From: Fibrobacter sp.
GTDB lineage: Bacteria; Fibrobacterota; Fibrobacteria; Fibrobacterales; Fibrobacteraceae
Length of the DNA stretch: 24,198 bases
Reading direction: 5' to 3'
Assembly: GCA_021443065.1 (NCBI GenBank)
Contig: JABUUR010000184.1
Span: 1-24,198 of the forward strand
Shown in pieces: positions 15,875-22,353 of this stretch (positions are counted from its first letter, which is position 1; every line of letters starts with the position of its first letter). The notes beneath the pieces are model-generated. The model was not told the DNA's origin, did not search any database, and saw only the letters and a program-made list of their open reading frames with translations. Made by a program: the position numbers and the translations under genes.

Positions 15875-17152
15875 ATGTACCAGTTTATTGTTCCCCAGGT
15901 AAAAAAACCTCTCGATGGCGAAGTCGAAATTTCCGGCGCAAAGAACGCGGTGCTTGCCGTGATGGCCGCGGCCCTACTGGCCGACGGTGTTTCCGAGATT
16001 ACCAACGTGCCCCACCTGAAGGACATGAAGACCATGTCCGACGTGTTGCGCGTCATCGGTTGCCGCATCAGCGGCGACGCCCACGTATTAAAGATCGACA
16101 CCCGTGGCGCCGACCACCTGGAGGCACCCTACGAACTGGTAAAGACCATGCGCGCAAGTTTCTATGTGCTGGGTCCGCTGGTTGCCCGTTTCGGCCGTTG
16201 CCGTGTTTCGCTCCCCGGAGGTTGCGCCTGGGGCCCCCGCCCCGTAGACCTGCACCTGAAGGGCCTCGAAGCCCTGGGGGCAAAAATCACCGTGACCCAC
16301 GGCTACGTTGAAGCCACCTGCGAAGGTAGGCTCCCCGGCGGAACGTTTCACTTCCCCATTTCCTCCGTAGGCGCAACCGTCAACGTATTGATGGCCGCAT
16401 GCCTTGCCAAGGGCACCAGCGTTTTGCAGAATGCCGCCCTGGAGCCCGAAATAGACAACCTGGTAGACTACCTCATCGGCATGGGCGCAAAAATACAGGG
16501 ACGCGGCACCCGCACCCTGACGGTGCAGGGCGTCGAGACTCTCCGCCCCGGCAACGGCTTTACCATTCCCGACCGTATCGAGGCAGGCTCCTACCTTTGC
16601 GGGGCCGCCATTACCCGGGGCCGCGTCAAGGTCACGAAGATCATTCCCGAACACATCGCCTCCACCCTGGACGCCTTCCGCCTTATGGGTTGCAAGGTAT
16701 CCGAAGGCAGCGACTGGGCCGAAGTAGACGCCCGGGGCGCAGAACTGAAACCAATAAACATCCAGACACTGCCTTTCCCCGGATACCCCACCGACATGCA
16801 GGCCCCCCTCATGGCCACCCTGGTTTCCGTTCCCGGCACCAGCACCATCCAGGACACCGTCTATAACGACCGTTTCAAGCACGTGGCAGAACTGCAACGC
16901 CTGGGGGCCCACATCCAGATTACGGGCAACACGGCCATCATCAAGGGCGGCGAGCCGCTGGAAGGCGCCGAGGTCATGGGCACGGACCTTCGTGCCAGTG
17001 CCGCCATGGTCCTTGCGGCCCTCGTGGCCGAGGGCGAAACAAAGATCAGCCGCATCTACCACCTGGACCGCGGTTACGAAGACTTCGAAGCGAAAATGGC
17101 AAAGTTGGGCGCTATCGTCCAACGCGCCATCATCGACGCCGACGAACCTTAA
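15875..17152 (+). CDS. murA: UDP-N-acetylglucosamine 1-carboxyvinyltransferase (MurA)
   Basis: This 425-residue enzyme transfers enolpyruvate from PEP to UDP-GlcNAc, the first committed step of peptidoglycan synthesis. The active-site features are intact: K23-N24 in SGAKNA, the catalytic loop PGGCAWGPRPVDLH with Cys117 (the fosfomycin target in this family), and D307 in GYPTDMQAP. Because Cys rather than Asp is present, the enzyme is predicted to be of the fosfomycin-sensitive type. The ATG at 15875 gives the normal length; the ribosome-binding site is weak (GAGA). The gene follows the GYF/RDD gene by 19 bases and converges with the Tol-Pal operon end over 139 bases of repeats. There is no sign of a second murA copy in this window. 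Confidence 0.98.
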   Translation: MYQFIVPQVKKPLDGEVEISGAKNAVLAVMAAALLADGVSEITNVPHLKDMKTMSDVLRVIGCRISGDAHVLKIDTRGADHLEAPYELVKTMRASFYVLGPLVARFGRCRVSLPGGCAWGPRPVDLHLKGLEALGAKITVTHGYVEATCEGRLPGGTFHFPISSVGATVNVLMAACLAKGTSVLQNAALEPEIDNLVDYLIGMGAKIQGRGTRTLTVQGVETLRPGNGFTIPDRIEAGSYLCGAAITRGRVKVTKIIPEHIASTLDAFRLMGCKVSEGSDWAEVDARGAELKPINIQTLPFPGYPTDMQAPLMATLVSVPGTSTIQDTVYNDRFKHVAELQRLGAHIQITGNTAIIKGGEPLEGAEVMGTDLRASAAMVLAALVAEGETKISRIYHLDRGYEDFEAKMAKLGAIVQRAIIDADEP

Positions 17153-17174
17153 AAAGATGATTTAACGTTTCCTT

Positions 17175-17258
17175 CCCGGCCTCATTTCGATGTCCCGGCC
17201 ACCACTTGAATGTCATCCCGGCCACCACTTGAATGTCATCCCGGCCACCGAGCCGGGA
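17175..17258. repeat. 23-bp tandem repeat ending in a GC-rich hairpin, between murA and cpoB
   Basis: Two identical 23-base copies (17194-17216 and 17217-17239) begin CCCGGCCACCACTTGAATG. A degenerate 19-base copy precedes them (17175-17193). A third copy starts at 17240 but diverges after its first ten bases into CCCGGCCACCGAGCCGGGA. That last part forms a perfect 7-bp stem TCCCGGC/GCCGGGA (17239-17245 and 17252-17258) with a 6-base loop. The form GTCATCCCGGC...GCCGGGATCT resembles dispersed intergenic repeats seen in many bacterial genomes. It could act as a bidirectional transcription end between convergent murA and cpoB, though no T-run follows. Confidence 0.85.
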
Positions 17259-17291
17259 TCTACGCATCATTGCCCCGAGATGACAAAGCGC

Positions 17292-18290
17292 TTACCGAGA
17301 AAGTACGGGAGCCTGCATAGGCGCAGGAGCGGCCTCGGGCGTGGCGGATGGGGCCGGGGCGGGCGCCTTGGGAGTGTCGGCGACGAAACCATTCACAGAA
17401 GCAGCCGCCGGGATAATGGTAGCTTCCTTCTGTTCCTTGGTCACGCAGGTTTCCGAGGCACTTTCATTTTTTTCTAAAAGTTCCTGCAAAATTTCCGCAG
17501 ACTGCTCGAACTCGCCGGAGGTTTCGCAACTCTTGTTAGAAAGCACCTTCTGCAAGTACTGCTTTTGCATATCGATGTTGCATTCGTCCGCATAAAGGTT
17601 CGATAGTTTGAACAAGGCGGGGCAAGTCTTTTGACCCTCCGGGAAAGCCTCGGTCATGCGGGCAAAGACCTTTTTCGCCTTGTCGATCTGGTTCGCGTCG
17701 ATCAGGCAGTTGGCCATCCAGTAGAGAGAATTTTCTGCAAGTTCCCCGGTCTTCATTTGTTCGTAAACCTGCTTAAAACCGGAGTATGCCAGTTTATATT
17801 CACCGCGGTGGTAGTCGGAGCGGGCCGTATTGAACATGGCCTCGGCTTCTACAAGTTTTTCGGCCTCACGTTCCAGGCTGTCCATGGAGATTGGCGCAGG
17901 CGCACCGCTGACCACCACCTTCTTCGCAAGAATCTTGTCGGACTTGCCCAAGAGCATGTCCAGGCGGTAGATGATTTCTTCTTGACGGGAATCGTTACGT
18001 TCCGACTCGTCGGAAACCCTGCGGGAAAGCATGGTGATTTCGGCCTGCATGCGTTTTTGGGCCACGGCCGCCATGTTCAGGCGCGCCATGGCAGAATCCA
18101 ATTCTGCACGGAGGGAATCGTTGGCCGCAGTCAGGGCGGACACGGCGGAATCCGTCGTTTCGACAACGGTCTTCTGCACAGCCTCCTGCACCACGTTGCC
18201 TACAGACTTAATTTCCTGGGTGCGCAACACGGTTACGCTGCTACATCCCATAAACGTCAGAACCACAAGGCCAAGCGCCAAACGTTTCAT
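17292..18290 (-). CDS. cpoB: Lipoprotein CpoB/YbgF-like, Tol-Pal system TPR protein
   Basis: This 332-residue protein has an N-terminal lipoprotein signal with Cys16 in a lipobox (FMGC), so it is probably anchored in the outer membrane. Residues about 45-130 are a heptad-rich coiled coil, like the trimerising N-terminus of E. coli YbgF. Residues about 145-275 carry TPR-type helical repeats (FNTARSDYHRGEYKLAYSGFK, then ENSLYWMANCLIDANQIDKA). The last 45 residues are an Ala/Pro-rich, probably disordered tail. E. coli CpoB is a soluble periplasmic protein that coordinates PBP1B with the Tol system; the lipid anchor here is a difference. It is the last gene of the Tol-Pal operon, 33 bases after pal. 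GAGGCG before the ATG supports the start. The repeat-rich tail is the least certain part. Confidence 0.88.
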   Translation of the reverse strand: MKRLALGLVVLTFMGCSSVTVLRTQEIKSVGNVVQEAVQKTVVETTDSAVSALTAANDSLRAELDSAMARLNMAAVAQKRMQAEITMLSRRVSDESERNDSRQEEIIYRLDMLLGKSDKILAKKVVVSGAPAPISMDSLEREAEKLVEAEAMFNTARSDYHRGEYKLAYSGFKQVYEQMKTGELAENSLYWMANCLIDANQIDKAKKVFARMTEAFPEGQKTCPALFKLSNLYADECNIDMQKQYLQKVLSNKSCETSGEFEQSAEILQELLEKNESASETCVTKEQKEATIIPAAASVNGFVADTPKAPAPAPSATPEAAPAPMQAPVLSR

Positions 18291-18323
18291 ATACGCCTCT
18301 TAAAGATTAAACTTGTTCAATTG

Positions 18324-18920
18324 CTAGTCGCGAATGTTTACGCGGAAATTTGCACGACGGTTCTGGGAATAGGCTTCTTCAGATTCGCCGGCAGCCTTGG
18401 GGGCTTCCTTGCCGTAACTGACAGATTCCATGCGGTTGCCTTCGATACCGTAGGCGTTCAGGAATTCCTTCACCTTCATGGCTCGCTTTGCACCCAGGGT
18501 AAAGTTGTAGTCCTCGGTACCGCGGGCATCGGTATGGCCCTCGATGGTAATGGTAAAGCGGGTTTCCTTCATCAAAAGTTCCGCCACCTGGGCCAGCAGT
18601 TCCTTGGCCTTTTCAGTCAGTTCAAAACGGTCAAAGTCGAAGTACACGTCTTCGCTCATGATCTGGTTGATAAGAGTTTCCAGGCGGGCGCGTTCGGCTT
18701 CAAGGCGTTCGGCCTCTTCCTTCGCCTTTACCGCAGCCAGGGAATCCGCATTCAGCACGGGCTGTGCAACAACGGAGTCAGATTCCTGCGCCTGCACCGC
18801 GGCATATTCTTCGGCAGGCACAACCTCAGGATCGGTCTTGGGGGGTTCCGGATTGGAGCAAGCGGTAAAAACAAGTCCGGCCACGCTTGCCATAAGAGCG
18901 AATTTAAAGAGATTTTTCAT
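18324..18920 (-). CDS. pal: Peptidoglycan-associated lipoprotein Pal
   Basis: This 198-residue lipoprotein has Cys21 after a lipobox (FTAC). A Pro/Glu-rich linker and an Ala/Glu/Arg helix of about 40 residues (around 55-90, containing ADSLAAVKAKEEAERLEAE) follow; then comes an OmpA-type peptidoglycan-binding domain at about 90-198. The domain shows YFDFDRFEL, IEGHTDARGTEDYN, the helix LGAKRAMKVKEFL, and the NRRANFRV end, which carry the diaminopimelate-binding residues of the family. Pal tethers the outer membrane to the wall and interacts with TolB. The ATG at 18920 was chosen because AGGAAGG sits 9 bases upstream; an in-frame GTG at 18929 directly abuts that site. The helical insert is longer than in E. 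coli Pal. Confidence 0.95.
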   Translation of the reverse strand: MKNLFKFALMASVAGLVFTACSNPEPPKTDPEVVPAEEYAAVQAQESDSVVAQPVLNADSLAAVKAKEEAERLEAERARLETLINQIMSEDVYFDFDRFELTEKAKELLAQVAELLMKETRFTITIEGHTDARGTEDYNFTLGAKRAMKVKEFLNAYGIEGNRMESVSYGKEAPKAAGESEEAYSQNRRANFRVNIRD

Positions 18921-18939
18921 GGATTTCACCTTCCTTTTT

Positions 18940-20241
18940 TTAGTCTAAATCGTCATAGAAAAAAGACCATGTGGGCGAAGTGTTTTCGCCGGAATTGGTA
19001 ATGCGGGTTACATTGGACCCGTCCTTTCTCATAATGTAAATCTGGTATGTACCGCTGCGGTTGCTGGCAAAGGCAATCAACTTACCGTCGGGCGACCAGG
19101 TGGGGTGCTCGTTATTGCCGGCGTTATTGGTCAACTGCACAATGTCGGAGCCGTCCAGGGCACAGGTGTAAATGTTCATCTTGCCGTTGTCCATGGAGGT
19201 GTAGGCGATGCGGTCACCCTCCGGAGACCAGCTGGCACGTTCGTTATAGCGCCCCATGAAGGTAACGCGTCGCATGTCGCTGCCGTCCTTGCCCATCACA
19301 AAGATCTGAGGGCCGCCGCCGCGGTCGCTGGTGAACAACACCTCGGTGGCGTAGGGGCTCCATGCGGGGCTCGTCTGGTTGGACTTGAGGTAGGCAAACT
19401 TGCGGGCCTTTCCGGAATTCAGGTTGCCGATGTACAAGTCCGTCTTGCCGTCCACCGTAGAAGAGAACAGCAACTCGCCCGTCACGGGGTTTACCGCGGG
19501 GCTGTAGGTCTGGTCCAGGGAGGGGAACAAAGGCTGTTCCACACCGCCAAATTTCTTGAAGTAAAGGTGGGGGCGGTGGGTCTTGAAGTTCACATAGACA
19601 AGACCCTTGTTGCCCTTCATCCACACGGGCATCATGCTGATGCTGGAATCCCTGGTAATCTGGGACCTGTGGTAACCGTCATAGTCCGAGACCACCACCT
19701 GCTTTACGCCGTCGATCTTGGAAACGTAGGCAAGTTTCGTGGAGGCGACCCCGCGTTCCGCCCACAGGCGCTTGATGACCAGGTCAAAGAACTTGTGCAT
19801 GGCGCGGCGCAATTCCTGCTGGGGAACCACGTAGGTTTCGCCCAGCAACATGTCCTTGGTCTGGGCAATGTACAGGTAGCAATCCACCCGCAAAAGGTTA
19901 CCCTCCTGCTTGGAAACCTTTCCGGTAACGTAGTGCTTGACGTGGCTGCGGCTGAACAGGGCCAAGTTGAACTTTTCAGAGGCGACGACTTCAAAACGCC
20001 CGGACAGGTTGGCATCACGGGTCAGAATCTGATGGGGCTTTTCTTCGATCCACTCGATGTTTTCCTTGGGTTCCACAAAAGGAACAATGCCTATGGGCAT
20101 GGTCTTGAAAACAGAAATGCCCACGTCCACGGCGATGGTATCGATAGCGGCTGCACTCCAGGACGAAAGCAAGAACACCAATCCAAGGGCAAAAGACACA
20201 GCCCACGTGGAAAACCTAAATGCTTTAACTTTGTTCTTCAT
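18940..20241 (-). CDS. tolB: Tol-Pal system periplasmic protein TolB
   Basis: This 433-residue protein has a Sec signal peptide (positively charged MKNKVKAFRF, hydrophobic core, cleavage probably near residue 32 after SAAA). An N-terminal alpha/beta domain (about 35-170) precedes a six-bladed beta-propeller (about 175-430). The propeller repeats are visible as AWSPYATEVLFTSDRGG, SWSPEGDRIAYTSMDNG and TWSPDGKLIAFASNRSG. TolB binds Pal through the propeller and the energised TolA/TonB-like protein through its N-terminus. It starts 42 bases after the TonB-like gene, and pal follows by 19 bases. AGAAGAGA stands just before the ATG. Length and domain order match E. coli TolB (430 residues). Confidence 0.95.
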   Translation of the reverse strand: MKNKVKAFRFSTWAVSFALGLVFLLSSWSAAAIDTIAVDVGISVFKTMPIGIVPFVEPKENIEWIEEKPHQILTRDANLSGRFEVVASEKFNLALFSRSHVKHYVTGKVSKQEGNLLRVDCYLYIAQTKDMLLGETYVVPQQELRRAMHKFFDLVIKRLWAERGVASTKLAYVSKIDGVKQVVVSDYDGYHRSQITRDSSISMMPVWMKGNKGLVYVNFKTHRPHLYFKKFGGVEQPLFPSLDQTYSPAVNPVTGELLFSSTVDGKTDLYIGNLNSGKARKFAYLKSNQTSPAWSPYATEVLFTSDRGGGPQIFVMGKDGSDMRRVTFMGRYNERASWSPEGDRIAYTSMDNGKMNIYTCALDGSDIVQLTNNAGNNEHPTWSPDGKLIAFASNRSGTYQIYIMRKDGSNVTRITNSGENTSPTWSFFYDDLD

Positions 20242-20283
20242 ATATTCTCTTCTTGTTCCTAAACCCTAACATTCAAATTGAAC

Positions 20284-21060
20284 CTAGTTTGGCGTAAAGT
20301 TGAAATGCAATGTCAAACTGGGGGCGCGGAAATTAAACGGGAGTTCCGGCGCCTTTGAAATCTTGACGGCACGTACGGACAGGTGGTCCCAGGTGGCGTT
20401 ACCCGAGGATTTCTTCAGGGTAATGGCCGAAAGCCCGCCGAAGCGGTCGATGGTAAACTGCACCGTGGTCTTGATGTTCTTCTTTACGTTCAAGTTGTTG
20501 GGCGGGTTGAAGTTCGCCATGATAATCCTCTTGAGATTTTCAAGATATTCCTGCATCAGGGGATCCATGTCCACAGAACCTACGGGATTGAGGCTTGGGG
20601 CCTCCACCGCCGCAGGCAAATCCATGTCGTCAATTTCAAAGTCGTCCTGGGCAGGCTCGGGAGCAGGTTCCGGCTCGGGCGCGGGCTCCTCCTGAACAGG
20701 CTCCGGTTCGGGCTCCGGCTTTTTTTCCTCTTCGGGCTTGATTTCCGGAGGGAGTTCTTCGTTAATCTTGGGCTTGGGTTCCGGCTTGGGTTTTACCTTT
20801 TGGGGTTCTGGCGGAGTCTCTTTGGGAGGTTCCGGCGGCCTTGGCTTTGGAGGCGCCGGCGGGGCAACCTTGGGCTGCTGGACCTGCACCATTTCGAACA
20901 CGGGAATAGGCTCCGGTTCGGACTTGAAATTCACGTAATGCATGGCAAAGCAAAAGCCAGCGACAGCCACATGAAAACCGACGGCACAGAGGATGACCTT
21001 GACCACCATCCCGTCGTCACTGTCTGCAAAATACTGAATCTTTCGCTTTTCGTCGCGCAC
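20284..21060 (-). CDS. TonB-family energy transducer in the TolA position
   Basis: This 258-residue protein has a short cytoplasmic N-terminus, one membrane helix (about 18-42) containing His30, a Pro/Glu/Lys-rich periplasmic linker (about 46-145), and a C-terminal TonB-like domain (about 165-258: MQEYLENLKRIIMANF, TTVQFTIDRFGGLSAITLKKSS). In TonB and TolA a histidine in the membrane helix is needed for coupling to the ExbB/ExbD or TolQ/TolR motor. By position between tolR and tolB it should act as TolA, but the linker is proline-rich like TonB rather than the long Ala/Lys helix of TolA. The start is GTG at 21060, sharing one base with the tolR stop (TAGTG), so it is translationally coupled. 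An alternative Met18 would lose the cytoplasmic segment. Confidence 0.88.
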   Translation of the reverse strand: MRDEKRKIQYFADSDDGMVVKVILCAVGFHVAVAGFCFAMHYVNFKSEPEPIPVFEMVQVQQPKVAPPAPPKPRPPEPPKETPPEPQKVKPKPEPKPKINEELPPEIKPEEEKKPEPEPEPVQEEPAPEPEPAPEPAQDDFEIDDMDLPAAVEAPSLNPVGSVDMDPLMQEYLENLKRIIMANFNPPNNLNVKKNIKTTVQFTIDRFGGLSAITLKKSSGNATWDHLSVRAVKISKAPELPFNFRAPSLTLHFNFTPN

Positions 21061-21470
21061 TATTTACCCGGCTTATCCTTTGGGTTCATGGTAAGGAAAC
21101 CAAGTTTTGTGACCCCCAGTTTTTGAACCTGGGTTACAACCTTCATGACAAGACCGTAATGGACATCTTCATCGGAATTGATGACAACGGCCATCTGGCC
21201 ATCCCACAGGGACTTGAACACGCTGTTGAAACTGTTTTCGAAATCCACCATCATGTCGGCGATGTAGACCTCTTCGTTCTTGGTGATGGACACCTTCAGC
21301 AACTTTTCCTGTTCCATGGTGGGGGCTTCGGCCTTGGGCAGATCCACCTTGACCCCCTGGCTCATGAGGGGGGCGCAGATAATGAACACGATCAAGATGG
21401 CGAACACGATGTCGATCATGTTCGTGAGGTTCATTTCCTGCTTAAGTTCTTTTCCGCGGCTACGCTTCAC
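21060..21470 (-). CDS. tolR: ExbD/TolR-family proton channel subunit
   Basis: This 136-residue inner-membrane protein has a basic N-terminus, one membrane helix (about 17-37) with the essential aspartate D20 in NMIDIVFAILIVFI, and a periplasmic domain typical of ExbD/TolR. With TolQ it uses the proton gradient to move the TonB/TolA-like protein. The start is GTG at 21470: AGGAGG lies 5 bases upstream and begins in the tolQ stop codon, leaving a 9-base gap. The next possible ATG (Met13) has no such site. The stop codon overlaps the next gene's GTG by one base. Confidence 0.94.
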   Translation of the reverse strand: MKRSRGKELKQEMNLTNMIDIVFAILIVFIICAPLMSQGVKVDLPKAEAPTMEQEKLLKVSITKNEEVYIADMMVDFENSFNSVFKSLWDGQMAVVINSDEDVHYGLVMKVVTQVQKLGVTKLGFLTMNPKDKPGK

Positions 21471-21479
21471 CTAAGCCTC

Positions 21480-22172
21480 CTAGCCGGCAACTTCTTCGAG
21501 AGCAAGCAGGTCGCCGCGTTTGAACAAACTCAGCACCTGGGAACCAAAGTTGTAATAGGAAATTTCGTTCTGGCCGTTGTTGGAGGTAAAGTAGTTGTAG
21601 CCGGCGGAGGCAGGAATAGCCACCACAAGGCCGCCCACGGTAGTAATCAACGCCATGGCAATACCGGGAGCCACCACAGTCAGGTCGGCAGACCCGTGCT
21701 GGCCGATCTGGAAGAATGCCACCATGATGCCCCACACCGTACCCAAAAGGCCAAAGAAGGGGGCCAGGTTGGAGGACGTGGCCAGGAAACTCAAGTAGCG
21801 GTCTTCGGCAAGACGCAGGCCCTCGATGGAACGCTGGATGGTATCTTCCAACAGGGACGCGCGGTGCTGGATGGAGTCGTAACTTACGAAGTTACTGAAC
21901 TTGGACGCCTCCTTCAGGACTTCCTCGGTGAGGCTCCTAAGGGCGCTTTCGTCGGCGGTTTCGCAAAGGGACTGGAGTTCCACGAACTGCTGCACGCTGC
22001 AGAACTTGCGGAAGAAAACCACGTTGGCCCGCTTGTTCTTGCGGTTCACGAAAAACTTGACGATGATAATGCCCCAGGACCCCAGGGACATGACCGCCAG
22101 GATGCACAGGACCACGATAGTCGCAATGTCCGACTGCATCACCATTTGAACTAAAGGAATCGAATTGTTCAA
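21480..22172 (-). CDS. tolQ: ExbB/TolQ-family proton channel subunit
   Basis: This 230-residue inner-membrane protein has three helices: about 15-42, 133-156 and 171-195. The second and third contain the conserved stretches PFFGLLGTVWGIM (T145) and GIAMALITTVGGLVVAIP (T177/T178), which line the proton path in the family. A large cytoplasmic loop lies between helices 1 and 2. The start is TTG at 22172, inferred because AGGGAGG (22178-22184) is 5 bases upstream; the frame extends to 22190, but those codons would overlap that site. It is the first gene of the Tol-Pal operon. The 100 bases upstream (to the FecR terminator) are AT-rich and must contain the operon promoter, though no clean -35/-10 pair stands out. 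Confidence 0.94.
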   Translation of the reverse strand: MNNSIPLVQMVMQSDIATIVVLCILAVMSLGSWGIIIVKFFVNRKNKRANVVFFRKFCSVQQFVELQSLCETADESALRSLTEEVLKEASKFSNFVSYDSIQHRASLLEDTIQRSIEGLRLAEDRYLSFLATSSNLAPFFGLLGTVWGIMVAFFQIGQHGSADLTVVAPGIAMALITTVGGLVVAIPASAGYNYFTSNNGQNEISYYNFGSQVLSLFKRGDLLALEEVAG

Positions 22173-22273
22173 GACAACCTCCCTAAGCAAAGCCCTTGAA
22201 TTAGTAACTCGTTATTAATCAACAAGATAATAAACGCAAAAATCAACGTTCGTTTTTGACGGCTATAATGTAC

Positions 22274-22302
22274 AAAAAAAGCCCCCTTCTGGGGGCGTTT
22301 TT
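22274..22302 (-). terminator. Strong intrinsic terminator after the FecR lipoprotein gene
   Basis: A perfect 6-bp GC stem GCCCCC/GGGGGC (22281-22286 and 22291-22296) closes over the 4-base loop TTCT. Seven A residues at 22274-22280 give U7 for minus-strand transcription, directly after the stem. On the plus strand the stem is followed by GTTTTTG, so it could also work in that direction. It isolates the FecR gene from tolQ. Confidence 0.92.
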
Positions 22303-22353
22303 GTCTTTTGTGACTAAAAACTTACACAGGAACGAAATCAAATCGATCCGGAG

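Noticed and set aside
22191..22273. Promoter of the tol operon, for example TTGCGT with TAATAA
   Set aside because: Several weak pairs exist in this AT-rich stretch and none is clearly better than chance.
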